A stretch of DNA of 64,000 nt from Fidelibacterota bacterium. Lineage in GTDB: Bacteria; Fidelibacterota; Marinisomatia; SCGC-AAA003-L08; D37C17. A program made the translations under genes and the position numbers. Below, in pieces: positions 26,484 through 34,946 of this stretch. Below the pieces are notes generated by a model, which saw only the letters and a program-made list of their open reading frames with translations, had not been told where the DNA came from and did no database searches. The stretch lies in contig PBEF01000004.1 of NCBI GenBank assembly GCA_002717625.1, positions 4,146 through 68,145 of the forward strand, given 5' to 3'. Position 1 is the stretch's first letter, and every line of letters starts with the position of its first letter.

Positions 26484-26996
26484 CTACTTTTTCTCCGTAT
26501 GGCCCTTATCATTCAAATGTTTAATCTTATTTAAGCTAGGACCAACGAGCCTAAAGGCTCTTCCAAAACCATGAACTAAGAGTCCATCAGTAGGAGTCAA
26601 TTTAAATAAATGGAAATCAGTAAGATTTTTAAGAAAAGATAATTGTTCTTTAAACTTATTTTCTAATAATTGTATTTTTTGATTCCAATCTGAGCTATCC
26701 CTTATAATCTCTTCAGATTTCCCATTCATAGTCAACCTTCTTCTTGCGAATAAATTTTCAGCCTTAGACTCATCTTCAATAATCATTAAAGAAACCTTAT
26801 CATTATTAAGTAAATTTTGAGTATGCTTAGATAGCTCACTTATATAAATATAAAAACTACCATCTTCATCTGAAGCTACCGGAGCATAACTTGAATTCGG
26901 GACCCCCTCAACATCAACGGTACTCAAAATAACACTATCCATTTCTTTAAGTATTTTTTCTTTTTCCTTTATTGCTTTTGATAATTTTTCATCCAT
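26484..26996 (-). CDS. hugZ: HugZ/HutZ-like heme utilisation protein (FMN-binding split barrel)
   Basis: 170 residues with the split-barrel pattern MDSVILSTVDVEGVPNSSYA, SELSKHTQNLLNNDKVSLMI, IEDESKAENLFARRRLTMNG and a C-terminal LLVHGFGRAFRLVG. These are characteristic of the HugZ/HutZ branch of the pyridoxamine-oxidase-like superfamily, which binds and degrades heme rather than flavin. Its place between the receptor and the heme ABC transporter genes supports a role in releasing iron from heme in the cytoplasm. HmuS is also encoded, so two heme-handling cytoplasmic proteins are present. ATG at 26996. Confidence 0.82.
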   Translation of the reverse strand: MDEKLSKAIKEKEKILKEMDSVILSTVDVEGVPNSSYAPVASDEDGSFYIYISELSKHTQNLLNNDKVSLMIIEDESKAENLFARRRLTMNGKSEEIIRDSSDWNQKIQLLENKFKEQLSFLKNLTDFHLFKLTPTDGLLVHGFGRAFRLVGPSLNKIKHLNDKGHTEKK

Positions 26997-27036
26997 TATT
27001 ATACCCCCTCTAGTATAGTTTATGTTAATTATCTCA

Positions 27037-27825
27037 CTAATATGTTACAAACATTCTATCTGACTCTTCATTTTTTATTAATTTTAATTTTACATCAAAA
27101 ACTTCTTCTAATTTTTCAGTATCAATTATTTTATTTGTGCGTTCATATGATACTAACTTTGCCTGTTTCAACATTATGATTTTATTTGAGTTTATTATAG
27201 CCTGATTTAAATCATGTAAAACCATAACGATAGTCAACCCTTTTTTATTCATAGATTTAAGAAAACCAAACAAGCAACATTGATGATTAATATCTAAATA
27301 CGAAGTTGGCTCATCAATAATCAAAACTCTATTATCATAATTATTATCTGACCATATCTGCGAGAAAACTCTTGCTAATTGGACTCTTTGTTTTTCTCCA
27401 CCTGATAAGGTCATATAATTCTGATCAATATGTGAGCTTAAATCAAATACCTCTAAAATCTTCTTACATATCAATTCATTTTCAGAACTAGTACTATCTT
27501 TTATTGGATATCTACCCATTTTAACTATATCTAATACAGAAAATGGAAAAGCTAAATAATTTGATTGCGGTAAAACAGATCTGTAATAAGCTAATTCCGA
27601 AGAACTCCAATCATCAATTTTAATATTATTAAAAAAAACATTTCCTGATGTAACACTTAATTCACCTGTAATCAACTTAATAAGAGTGCTCTTGCCTGAA
27701 CCATTAGGACCAATAATACTTACCATATCACCATTATTAACACTGAAAGATATATCCTCTATTAACAATTTATTATTAATAGAATAATTAACAGAATCTA
27801 ATTTTATTAATGTTTTATTCTGCAT
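27037..27825 (-). CDS. hmuV: Heme ABC transporter ATP-binding protein HmuV
   Basis: 262 residues. Walker A GPNGSGKST (39-47), Q-loop LPQSNY (85-90), signature LSGGEKQR (140-147), Walker B VLIIDEP (167-173) and a switch His in MVLHDLN. The family is the FecE/HmuV type that powers siderophore and heme import. It overlaps the end of hmuU by 11 bases, so the two subunits are translationally coupled. Confidence 0.92.
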   Translation of the reverse strand: MQNKTLIKLDSVNYSINNKLLIEDISFSVNNGDMVSIIGPNGSGKSTLIKLITGELSVTSGNVFFNNIKIDDWSSSELAYYRSVLPQSNYLAFPFSVLDIVKMGRYPIKDSTSSENELICKKILEVFDLSSHIDQNYMTLSGGEKQRVQLARVFSQIWSDNNYDNRVLIIDEPTSYLDINHQCCLFGFLKSMNKKGLTIVMVLHDLNQAIINSNKIIMLKQAKLVSYERTNKIIDTEKLEEVFDVKLKLIKNEESDRMFVTY

Positions 27826-28876
27826 AATTAAACCTTCTTTTTTGACTTAAAATCAGCCATACAAAAAATGGAGCTCCTATAGCTGAAGTAACAACACCAA
27901 TAGGCAATTGAGCTGGGGATATTATGGTTTTTGAAATCAAATCAGATAAAACAAGTAATATTGCCCCCAATATAGCTGACCCTGGAATTAAATATCGATG
28001 ATTAGGACCAATAAATAAACGTATTAGGTGAGGTGTTACAAGGCCTATAAATCCAATCATCCCACAAAAGGAGACAGATACTCCAACTACGATTGAAGAT
28101 ATTAATATAATTTTCTTTTTCAATGATTCAACATTTACACCCAAATGTTCAGATTCAGCATCTCCAAGCATAAAAATATCCATCTGATATTGCAATTTAT
28201 AAACAATTAAAAAGGGTATGACTATAAATAAACTAACTATACCTACAATATTCCAATCAGCCATATCTAATCCACCCAAAGTCCAAAATGTAAAACTGCG
28301 TAGTTCTGTATCTGAAGACATACTAACAAATAACCCTATAATTGAGCCAGATAAGGCGTTAATTGCTATTCCAGATAATAACATAGCCATAATATTTGTC
28401 TTATTAGAAACTTTTGACATTTTATAAACCATCATTGTAGTTACAAAAGCACCCATCATAGCTAAAATAGGTAAAATAAATGGAGATAACATAGCAGGAA
28501 GATATAAATAAATATGATGAGAAAACATAATGGCAACCATAGCGCCAATAGCACCACCACTAGACACTCCAATAAACCCAGGATCAACAAGAGGGTTCCT
28601 GAACAAACCTTGTAAAATTGCACCAGCAGTACCCAAACCCAATCCTACTAAAATAGCCATAATTATCCTTGGAAGCCTAATATCTAATAAGACAGATTCA
28701 TGAATTTTAGAAAAAGTATAGCTTTCAGATAAAATTCCAATTTTATATAAAACAATATCACTTATCTGATTTAATGTTATTTCAACTGGCCCAAATGTAA
28801 TAGAAAATAAAGATAAAGCTATCAAGGACATCATCATTAAAACTAATAAATAACTTTTATAATAAATATTATTCAT
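27815..28876 (-). CDS. hmuU: Heme ABC transporter permease HmuU (FecCD family)
   Basis: About 353 residues from ATG 28876 (MNNIYYKSYLLVL); an upstream in-frame TTG at 28891 is less likely. About ten membrane segments and family motifs: LDIRLPRIIMAILVGLGLG, GAILQGLFRNPLVDPGFIGV, GLVTPHLIRLFIGPNHR and the C-terminal GAPFFVWLI. It forms the membrane channel with HmuV and receives heme from HmuT. The start lies inside the end of hmuT (8-base overlap). Confidence 0.92.
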   Translation of the reverse strand: MNNIYYKSYLLVLMMMSLIALSLFSITFGPVEITLNQISDIVLYKIGILSESYTFSKIHESVLLDIRLPRIIMAILVGLGLGTAGAILQGLFRNPLVDPGFIGVSSGGAIGAMVAIMFSHHIYLYLPAMLSPFILPILAMMGAFVTTMMVYKMSKVSNKTNIMAMLLSGIAINALSGSIIGLFVSMSSDTELRSFTFWTLGGLDMADWNIVGIVSLFIVIPFLIVYKLQYQMDIFMLGDAESEHLGVNVESLKKKIILISSIVVGVSVSFCGMIGFIGLVTPHLIRLFIGPNHRYLIPGSAILGAILLVLSDLISKTIISPAQLPIGVVTSAIGAPFFVWLILSQKRRFNYAE

Positions 28877-29714
28877 CTTCGATACTAACAACTTTCATCA
28901 ACGATAATACATGGTTAACAAAATTAGGACCGAAAGTCAAATACTTACCCATATCTAAATAAATGATTTTCTCATTAGAAACAGCGGATACACTTTTAAA
29001 TGCTGGATTAGTTAAAAACACTGAATCAGAAAGCTTAGAATCAGATCTAATACTCCCAACTAAAATTATATCAGGATTTAAATTTATAATTTCTTCACTA
29101 GTTACCTTTTTATATCTACTGAACCCTGATTTAAAAATATTACTTCCACCTAAAAATTCAATTAAATAATCAGCTCTCGTATCTACTCCTGCTGCATTAT
29201 ATGAATTAGATGTTGGATTCATAAAAAAAGCTATTTTTGGTATATGCTTTCTATCGCTTTTTATTTTATCTATTTGATTTTTAACAGACTTCATCTGATT
29301 TTTAATACTATCACCTCTTGAGCTTAAATCTAAATATTCAGCTATTTGATCAACAAGATTTAATATCTCATCAAAACTATGAGGAGATTTAAAAATTTCT
29401 AAACTAACTCCGCTGTCTTGAATTTGCTCAACTACCTTTTTAGGACCCATATCAGTTGTTGTTAAAATTTTAGTAGGCATCATAGATAATATGCCCTCAC
29501 TAGATATAGCTCTTATATATCCCACCTGGGGCAATTCTTTTACTTCAATTGGAGCAGTGCTAGATTGATCAACAGCAACCACAAAACCTCCTGCTCCTAA
29601 TTCAAATACAGTTTCAGTAACACAACCTCCAATAGTAATCATCCTTTCCTTGGAAGCAGATGATACTAGACCTATAAGTATAATTAAAATTAATATAATT
29701 TTATTCTTAATCAT
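28869..29714 (-). CDS. hmuT: Periplasmic heme-binding protein HmuT
   Basis: 281 residues with signal peptide (about 1-19, ending VSSAS). The substrate-binding fold of the TroA/FhuD-like class shows in MITIGGCVTETVFELGAG, AVDQSSTAP, QVGYIRAISSEGILSM and DIILVGSIRSDS, with the long linking helix in the middle. It shuttles heme from the outer membrane receptor to HmuUV. ATG at 29714 overlaps the TGA stop of hmuS by 4 bases. Confidence 0.9.
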   Translation of the reverse strand: MIKNKIILILIILIGLVSSASKERMITIGGCVTETVFELGAGGFVVAVDQSSTAPIEVKELPQVGYIRAISSEGILSMMPTKILTTTDMGPKKVVEQIQDSGVSLEIFKSPHSFDEILNLVDQIAEYLDLSSRGDSIKNQMKSVKNQIDKIKSDRKHIPKIAFFMNPTSNSYNAAGVDTRADYLIEFLGGSNIFKSGFSRYKKVTSEEIINLNPDIILVGSIRSDSKLSDSVFLTNPAFKSVSAVSNEKIIYLDMGKYLTFGPNFVNHVLSLMKVVSIEDE

Positions 29715-30691
29715 TTATTACTCCTTATATAATCATTTACTATATCATTAAAATCATCTTCATAATTTTCAACTGGACATAAACCAAGCACATTATTATT
29801 ATCAATATCAAAAAAGTCAACAACAAACAAAAAATTTCCAGCATCCATATATTCACTAACTACTGCACTTGTAATTTTAGATTCAAAAATATGAATATTA
29901 AATTTTTTATCAATTACATTAATCCATGGACCAAAATCAACAACATTCTTAATTTTACCTTTATAATATTGTATAACAGTCTCTCCAAAGGCATGAATTT
30001 GTATTGGATTTTTTCTACTAGAGCTATTCTCTAAAAGATACCTTAGCACATCACCCTTTATATCAATTTTCTTATTTAAACTAAATTTTAGAGTCAAATC
30101 ATAATCTGTTTTAACTAAAGAAATATCACCCTTTTTAATACTATTGCTAAAATCATTAGATTTATTTTTTTGAATAGCATAATCATACTCGCATTTATGC
30201 TTATCTGCAATCTGATCAAAGCAGGAAAACGCCTTACCTTTTAAATAAATTTTAAGTATGGCATTACCATTTACATCAAATATCTGGAAACTTTTAAGTT
30301 CTTTTCCTGCATGCGTTTTTTGCTCAAAAAAGACATAATGAAATAAATGAGAATCAAATCTAACAATAGGAAAATCTTTATCAATATAGATAAAACTGTT
30401 ATCTTTTATATCTATATCAGATGTATTAACAATAACTTCATGAACTACATAATTACTCCGAATTAAAAACATCAACCTATCAGCATCTAGAAGATCCTTA
30501 AAAAACAAATTATACTTTTCAATTTTCAAATAAAACACATTATCACCAACTTCAGTACTTAGTAATTCTGCCTCGCTAACATTTAATTGATTAGCAGCAT
30601 CTCTAATGCGTATTTTTTTATTTTTTGGATCAGCTTTAAAACTATTCCATGCAGACTTAATTCTACTTAACTGTTCGATATAACTATTCAT
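29711..30691 (-). CDS. hmuS: Hemin-degrading factor HmuS/ChuS-like
   Basis: 326 residues with the two-half layout of the HmuS/ChuS family. The N-terminal half opens with RIKSAWNSFKADPKNKKIRI RDAANQLNVSEAELLSTEVG in order, and the C-terminal half has IQIHAFGETVIQYYKGKI and WINVIDKKFNIHIFESKI. The family binds heme in the cytoplasm and opens it to release iron, or acts as a heme chaperone. It is the first gene of the heme operon hmuS-hmuT-hmuU-hmuV-hugZ-hmuR-hmuY. Its promoter region holds a degenerate Fur-like box (30705-30719) and the palindromic operator (30733-30756). Ends in TGA. Confidence 0.88.
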   Translation of the reverse strand: MNSYIEQLSRIKSAWNSFKADPKNKKIRIRDAANQLNVSEAELLSTEVGDNVFYLKIEKYNLFFKDLLDADRLMFLIRSNYVVHEVIVNTSDIDIKDNSFIYIDKDFPIVRFDSHLFHYVFFEQKTHAGKELKSFQIFDVNGNAILKIYLKGKAFSCFDQIADKHKCEYDYAIQKNKSNDFSNSIKKGDISLVKTDYDLTLKFSLNKKIDIKGDVLRYLLENSSSRKNPIQIHAFGETVIQYYKGKIKNVVDFGPWINVIDKKFNIHIFESKITSAVVSEYMDAGNFLFVVDFFDIDNNNVLGLCPVENYEDDFNDIVNDYIRSNK

Positions 30692-30704
30692 AGCATTAAT
30701 TTAA

Positions 30705-30719
30705 TGCGACTGAATCTCA
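30705..30719 (-). promoter_or_regulatory. Degenerate Fur-like box before hmuS
   Basis: TGCGACTGAATCTCA can be read as a 7-1-7 repeat with 5 of 7 matching pairs. It contains the element CTGAATCTCAT also found twice before the flavodoxin gene. It is 14 bases from the hmuS ATG, so binding would block the transcript start. Confidence 0.35.
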
Positions 30720-30732
30720 TTTAATAGTAAAT

Positions 30733-30756
30733 TATTTCGACTACTAATTCGAATAA
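30733..30756 (-). promoter_or_regulatory. 24-bp palindromic operator, copy 2 (hmuS / porin divergent promoter)
   Basis: TATTTCGA, CTACTAAT, TCGAATAA: the inner TTCGA/TCGAA pair is perfect and the sequence aligns to the reverse complement of the 23247-23270 site (shared TATTTCGACTA...ATTCGAA). It lies 42 bases upstream of hmuS, in the 177-base gap shared with the porin gene. Confidence 0.55.
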
Positions 30757-30803
30757 AACTTTTTTTATTTGCATTATAATAATTTATATACTTAATATAT
30801 AAG

Positions 30804-30820
30804 ATGAGAATGATTCTCAT
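30804..30820 (+). promoter_or_regulatory. Fur box, perfect palindrome, before the porin
   Basis: ATGAGAATGATTCTCAT is a perfect 17-bp palindrome containing the 7-1-7 form TGAGAAT-G-ATTCTCA, close to the known Fur consensus TGATAAT-N-ATTATCA. A further TTCTCAT half-site follows at 30826-30832. It lies 48 bases upstream of the porin ATG and in the same gap as the hmuS promoter, so iron could control both directions. Confidence 0.72.
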
Positions 30821-30868
30821 TATTGTTCTCATGTTTGATTTTGTTAACTAATCAGAGGTAAAAACATA

Positions 30869-31948
30869 ATGAAAAAAATGTTATTATTAATAATAAGCTT
30901 ATTCGTTTCTGTGTCTTTTGCAGACGAGTTTGTTACTTCATCAACTACTCTTGGTGGTTATGGAGAATTACATTATGACATGGAAGCTAATGATGGAGAT
31001 GGTAAACTTGATTTTCACAGGTTTATCTTTTACATCAAACATGTTTTTAATGATAAATGGTCTCTAATGTCAGAGATTGAAATTGAGCATAACATGGTTT
31101 ATAGTGATGGTGACGGTGGTTATCTTGCTATGGAACAAGCTCACTTAAATTACTGGGATGGAAACTGGGGATTTAAAGGTGGTGTATTATTAGTACCTGC
31201 TGGAATAACTAATGAATACCATGAGCCTCCAACATTCATGAGTGTTGAAAGACCAGAATATAATAAACACATCATTCCAACAACATGGTTTGATAATGGT
31301 TTCGCATTTTATGGGAATATGGGTGATTTCAACTGGAACTTCACTATGACTGGTGACTTAGATGGTAATGGAATAGGCGCAGGAATAAGAAGTGCAAGAA
31401 TGAAAGGTGTTTATTCAAAAACTACTGACTGGACTAAAACATTACAAATGTCATGGACTGGAATGGAAGGTCTTAAAGTTGGTGGTTCTGTAACTATGAA
31501 TGATGCGCCTGTTAGCGCTGTAGAGGAAGCTCATTCATGGGAGTATGATGAAGATGCTGGAACATGGGGTGCTGTTGTAACACCTGCAACTGAGGCATCA
31601 ACAATAGGTGTGCAATTAACAGAAGTTAATGCTACATATACTAAAAATAATCTATATACTAGATTTGAATATGGTACAATAGATTACACAGATAATCCAA
31701 AAGCTGAATCTTCTTCAGGATACTATCTTGATTTAGGTTATAATATCGCTGACTTAGTTAAATGTGATGGTGATCTTTATCTATGGACTAGAACTAGTGC
31801 TTACAATAAAGATGATATGGGTGATGACACTGAAATTTCATTATTTGGTGTAACATTTAAACCTGCAAACAATATCGCAATTAAATTTGAAACAGGCAGC
31901 AAAGATGATGAAGACATCATGAGAATGGGTCTTGGATACATGTTCTAA
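30869..31948 (+). CDS. Outer-membrane porin-like beta-barrel protein (iron-regulated)
   Basis: 359 residues with a signal peptide (about 1-19, cut near SFADEF). The mature sequence has alternating-residue beta strands (GGYGELHYDMEANDGDGKLD, FHRFIFYIKHVF) similar to phosphate-selective/O-P-type porins, and ends with a terminal Phe (RMGLGYMF) as expected for barrel assembly by Bam. A good ribosome site (AGAGGT) lies about 9 bases before the ATG. It diverges from the heme operon and has a perfect Fur box in its promoter, so it is probably induced under iron limitation. Its substrate is unknown. Confidence 0.8.
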   Translation: MKKMLLLIISLFVSVSFADEFVTSSTTLGGYGELHYDMEANDGDGKLDFHRFIFYIKHVFNDKWSLMSEIEIEHNMVYSDGDGGYLAMEQAHLNYWDGNWGFKGGVLLVPAGITNEYHEPPTFMSVERPEYNKHIIPTTWFDNGFAFYGNMGDFNWNFTMTGDLDGNGIGAGIRSARMKGVYSKTTDWTKTLQMSWTGMEGLKVGGSVTMNDAPVSAVEEAHSWEYDEDAGTWGAVVTPATEASTIGVQLTEVNATYTKNNLYTRFEYGTIDYTDNPKAESSSGYYLDLGYNIADLVKCDGDLYLWTRTSAYNKDDMGDDTEISLFGVTFKPANNIAIKFETGSKDDEDIMRMGLGYMF

Positions 31949-32063
31949 AACCTATTGCTTGTAGATTGCAATAAATCTAAAAGGAGCCTGAGAACTTTTA
32001 CCAACAATAAAAATAAAAGTACTTCCTTACTTTCTTTTTGCTTCTTGGGCTTCTTTTGAAATT

Positions 32064-32094
32064 AAAAAGCCTCTGTATTAACAGAGGCTTTTTT
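32064..32094. terminator. GCCTCT-family bidirectional terminator
   Basis: AAAAAGCCTCTGT, loop ATTA, ACAGAGGCTTTTTT: 8-bp stem GCCTCTGT/ACAGAGGC flanked by A-run and T-run. It lies between the convergent porin and Cys-rich protein genes and can serve both. Confidence 0.9.
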
Positions 32095-32162
32095 GTTTAT
32101 AATCAAAAGGCCCTTATATAGAAGAAGGATGCGATAGGAACTTTTGATTTATCGGGAATAAA

Positions 32163-33341
32163 TCAATTATCTAATACTATATTTATTAAAACAATTACAT
32201 CTAAAATACTTACTAGATCATCATTGTTCACATCAGCTAAATAATCATATTCTGCTGAAAGAACTAAATCTACGATTACAACAATATCAATAACATTAAC
32301 AATAAAGTCACCATTCACATCACCTAATTCATACTCAAATTCTTCACAATAGCTAGTATCGATTTCAACTACACCGCCAACACATTGATAATCATATTGA
32401 TAACACATCCAAGTATACCAGCTGCCCCATTGTAAACACTCTCCTTGTTGCAACCAGCACCCATCATAAGAACCACATTGATTGTCAGCTATGGTATTAC
32501 AATTGATATAATCAGATTCAGATGTCCACACACAATCTTGACCATAATTATCATCATTGCATAAAGATTCATCTAATTCAGAACAATCAATTTCTTCAAT
32601 TGGGATTTCAGTACAATAGCTATTATCTACTTCATATGCTCCCCCTAAACAGCTACCATAGCAACAGCCTGCACAACTACCATGATAAAATTCACAATCA
32701 TAGTAACAATTTGGGTTTGAATCACATGCATTTTCAGATAATCCTCCACAATTTTCATACTGGACATCTTCAATCCATTCACAAGCAAAATTATTATCAC
32801 ATTCAATTTGACCCATTTCTGAACAATCCTCAGGCATTGAAATTTCTTCGCAATAACTATTATTTACTTGATATGTCCCATAACAATGAGAACCCATATA
32901 GCTATATGTACCAGAGCTATACCAAAGGCATCCATTAGCTATACATTCAGAATAACTACCGAATGCATAATAACAAGAGGCATCTGTAACATCTTCAATC
33001 CATTCACAAGCAAAATTATTATCACATTGGGTTTGCTCCATTTCTGAACACTCCTCTGGCATTGAAATTTCTTCGCAATAACTATTATTTATTTGATAAG
33101 TTCCACCTGTACAATATGGGCCTGAAGAATCATACCAGCCTGGCTCTGAATCTACATAACACTGATTGGGATAATCATAACAATCATTAACAGATAATTC
33201 CCAACAATTTCCATATTCAATATCTTCTACCCAATTGCATGTAAGGTTACCAAGGCATTGAAATTGACTAGTATATTCAGAACACTGTGAATATAAAAAT
33301 GAATTAAATAGCATTAAGATTATCACTAAATATTTATTCAT
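32163..33341 (-). CDS. Exported Cys/Trp-rich repeat protein with dockerin-like tail (paralogue 1)
   Basis: 392 residues, signal peptide to about residue 19 (FLYSQC). The body is a series of Cys/Trp units of the form C-x3-5-Q-x2-C-x5-C-x-W-x6-7-C (for example CSEMEQTQCDNNFACEWIED), alternating with YQVNNSYCEEI-type segments. It ends in two dockerin-like loops (GDVNGDFIVNVIDIV and ADVNNDDLVSILDVI). It is a tandem paralogue of the next gene upstream (33358-34167), 16 bases away. No catalytic motif; probably a disulphide-stabilised surface protein. Confidence 0.68.
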   Translation of the reverse strand: MNKYLVIILMLFNSFLYSQCSEYTSQFQCLGNLTCNWVEDIEYGNCWELSVNDCYDYPNQCYVDSEPGWYDSSGPYCTGGTYQINNSYCEEISMPEECSEMEQTQCDNNFACEWIEDVTDASCYYAFGSYSECIANGCLWYSSGTYSYMGSHCYGTYQVNNSYCEEISMPEDCSEMGQIECDNNFACEWIEDVQYENCGGLSENACDSNPNCYYDCEFYHGSCAGCCYGSCLGGAYEVDNSYCTEIPIEEIDCSELDESLCNDDNYGQDCVWTSESDYINCNTIADNQCGSYDGCWLQQGECLQWGSWYTWMCYQYDYQCVGGVVEIDTSYCEEFEYELGDVNGDFIVNVIDIVVIVDLVLSAEYDYLADVNNDDLVSILDVIVLINIVLDN

Positions 33342-33357
33342 AAAAATATATCTCCCC

Positions 33358-34167
33358 TTAATTATCTAATATTATATTTACCAATTGTATTACATCTAAA
33401 ACATTTACAGTATTATCAAAATTAATATCAGCTGTCAAATCTAATTCTCCATTTAAAATCAAATTTATTACAATAATAATATCTTGAATATTCACAATAT
33501 TATCTTGATTTATATCACCTGATTCATGTATAATTTCTTCACAATAACTAGCATCTCCATCACAATAACTTTCATCTATCTGAACTACACCACCACCACA
33601 TGCAGTGCTCCATGAACCATACGAACCTCCATAATCAAGATATTCATAACAATCTGGATAATAATAATCACAAGTTCCTGGGCCCCATCCATAAGTTGGT
33701 AAAGTACTACAATTAATAGTTTCTATATCCTCATTCCAATTACAATTATAATTATTACAATTATTTTCTGTATTTAAATTTTCACAGTTAACTTGACTAT
33801 CTACCCATTCACATTGTTCAAGATCATTACAGCTAGATTCAGTTAATGAATCTGAACATTCAGGCATTTCAATTTCTTGACAATAGCCATTATCATATGA
33901 ATATGTTCCACCATTACATACATATCCTCCCTCATAGCACCAATTATACCACCACCCATATTCAAAACATTCATATTCCCAATTACATTCAGGAGCTAAT
34001 TGACAATCAGATTCAGAAAGATTTCCACAAGAACCTGATTCTATATCTTCAACCCAATCACATGTAAGGTTAGTAACACATTCAAATTGATTAATGTATT
34101 CATCACATTGAGAATAAATAAAAGATAAACAAAAAAATAAAATATATATCATACTAAAAATCCCCAT
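33358..34167 (-). CDS. Exported Cys/Trp-rich repeat protein with dockerin-like tail (paralogue 2)
   Basis: 269 residues, signal peptide to about residue 19 (IYSQC). Shares with the downstream paralogue the opening SQC-EY-x-QF-C-x3-LTC-WVEDIE and the C-x5-CEW units, as well as YSYDNGYCQEI-type segments, and ends with the dockerin-like pair SGDINQDNIVNIQDII and ADINFDNTVNVLDVI. It starts directly after the stop of the zinc-ribbon gene (0-base gap), so the three form one operon. Function unknown. Confidence 0.68.
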   Translation of the reverse strand: MGIFSMIYILFFCLSFIYSQCDEYINQFECVTNLTCDWVEDIESGSCGNLSESDCQLAPECNWEYECFEYGWWYNWCYEGGYVCNGGTYSYDNGYCQEIEMPECSDSLTESSCNDLEQCEWVDSQVNCENLNTENNCNNYNCNWNEDIETINCSTLPTYGWGPGTCDYYYPDCYEYLDYGGSYGSWSTACGGGVVQIDESYCDGDASYCEEIIHESGDINQDNIVNIQDIIIVINLILNGELDLTADINFDNTVNVLDVIQLVNIILDN

Positions 34168-34350
34168 TTAATTATCAACTATTGAAGCTAACTTATTATA
34201 ATATTTCATCTGCATATACTCAATCAATTTTAATTGTGCATTTTCCTGTCTTTCATTACGACATTTTTTGCAAACATTTATTTCTAAATCATTAGATAAA
34301 CAAATAAATAACTTCTTACAATCAGAACATGATTTAACTGTTTTCTTCAT
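34168..34350 (-). CDS. Small zinc-ribbon-like protein
   Basis: 60 residues. Two CxxC pairs (CSDCKK near 8-11 and CKKCRNER near 27-30) suggest one bound zinc, followed by a helical tail (LKLIEYMQMKYYNKLA). It is directly before the Cys-rich exported protein genes with no gap, and opposite an inverted repeat at 34386-34427. No family recognised; a nucleic-acid-binding or regulatory role is possible but not shown. Confidence 0.5.
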   Translation of the reverse strand: MKKTVKSCSDCKKLFICLSNDLEINVCKKCRNERQENAQLKLIEYMQMKYYNKLASIVDN

Positions 34351-34385
34351 ATATATATATTATTATATTTTCATACTTTTATTTC

Positions 34386-34427
34386 TACGACAAATTTTCA
34401 CCAAAATAAATGTGAAAAATTGTCGTA
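34386..34427. promoter_or_regulatory. Inverted repeat in a divergent promoter region
   Basis: TACGACAAATTTTCAC (34386-34401) and GTGAAAAATTGTCGTA (34412-34427) are inverted copies with one mismatch, separated by 10 bases. It lies 36 bases before the zinc-ribbon start on the minus strand and about 60 bases before the plus-strand cupredoxin fragment. It may be an operator for either direction. No T-run follows either side, so a terminator is unlikely. Confidence 0.45.
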
Positions 34428-34487
34428 AATATAAAATGTTCATACTGTCTTATTCTTAAGATATCAATTTAATGTTATATAATATAA

Positions 34488-34946
34488 TTGGAGATAATGC
34501 AATATGAAGGTTTAATCGGATCACATATTTTCAATATTCCAGGAATATATGAATATGATTGTGATATTGGAAACCATGCAGAACAAGGCATGACAGGGAG
34601 TGTTATTGTTGGGCAAGGAGGATGTATGGATCATAATGCCTGTAATTATGATGAAGAATTTGACTTCCAATATGGAGAATGTGATTTTGCAGAATTAAAT
34701 TTTAACTGCAATGGTGAATGTTTAATTGAAGTTGATAGCTGTGGGATTTGCGGAGGGAATGGTTCTAATGGAGATGTAAATGAAAATAATTTAATTGAAA
34801 TAGCAGATATTACTTACATTATTGAATACATTATTGGAGAAATTATATTTAATGAAAATCAAATTTGTACAGGTGATGTGAATATGAATGGAATTTTAAA
34901 TGTAACAGATGTAATTCTTATTATTGAATTAATTTTTGAAGATTAA
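34488..34946 (+). pseudogene. N-terminally truncated cupredoxin-like domain with Cys-rich unit and dockerin-like tail
   Basis: 152 codons from a TTG at 34488 (ATG at 34497 is also possible); an in-frame TAA lies just upstream. The opening HIFNIPGIYEYDCDIGNHAE then GMTGSVIVG matches the C-terminal half of a plastocyanin-like cupredoxin, including the Cys, His and Met copper ligands, but the N-terminal half with the first His ligand and the signal peptide are absent. A GCMDHNACNYD unit, a CNGEC/CGICGG segment and two dockerin-like loops follow. Without a signal peptide the protein would not be exported, so a decayed remnant is likely, or a start missed because of an assembly error. Confidence 0.5.

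Noticed and set aside
31949-32060. Small RNA or second terminator after the porin
   Set aside because: Only weak, short pairings seen; the hairpin at 32064-32094 is sufficient as terminator.
32522-32938. Plus-strand frame of 138 codons opposite the Cys-rich protein
   Set aside because: Composition (His, Asn, Tyr runs) mirrors the antisense of the real gene and matches no family.
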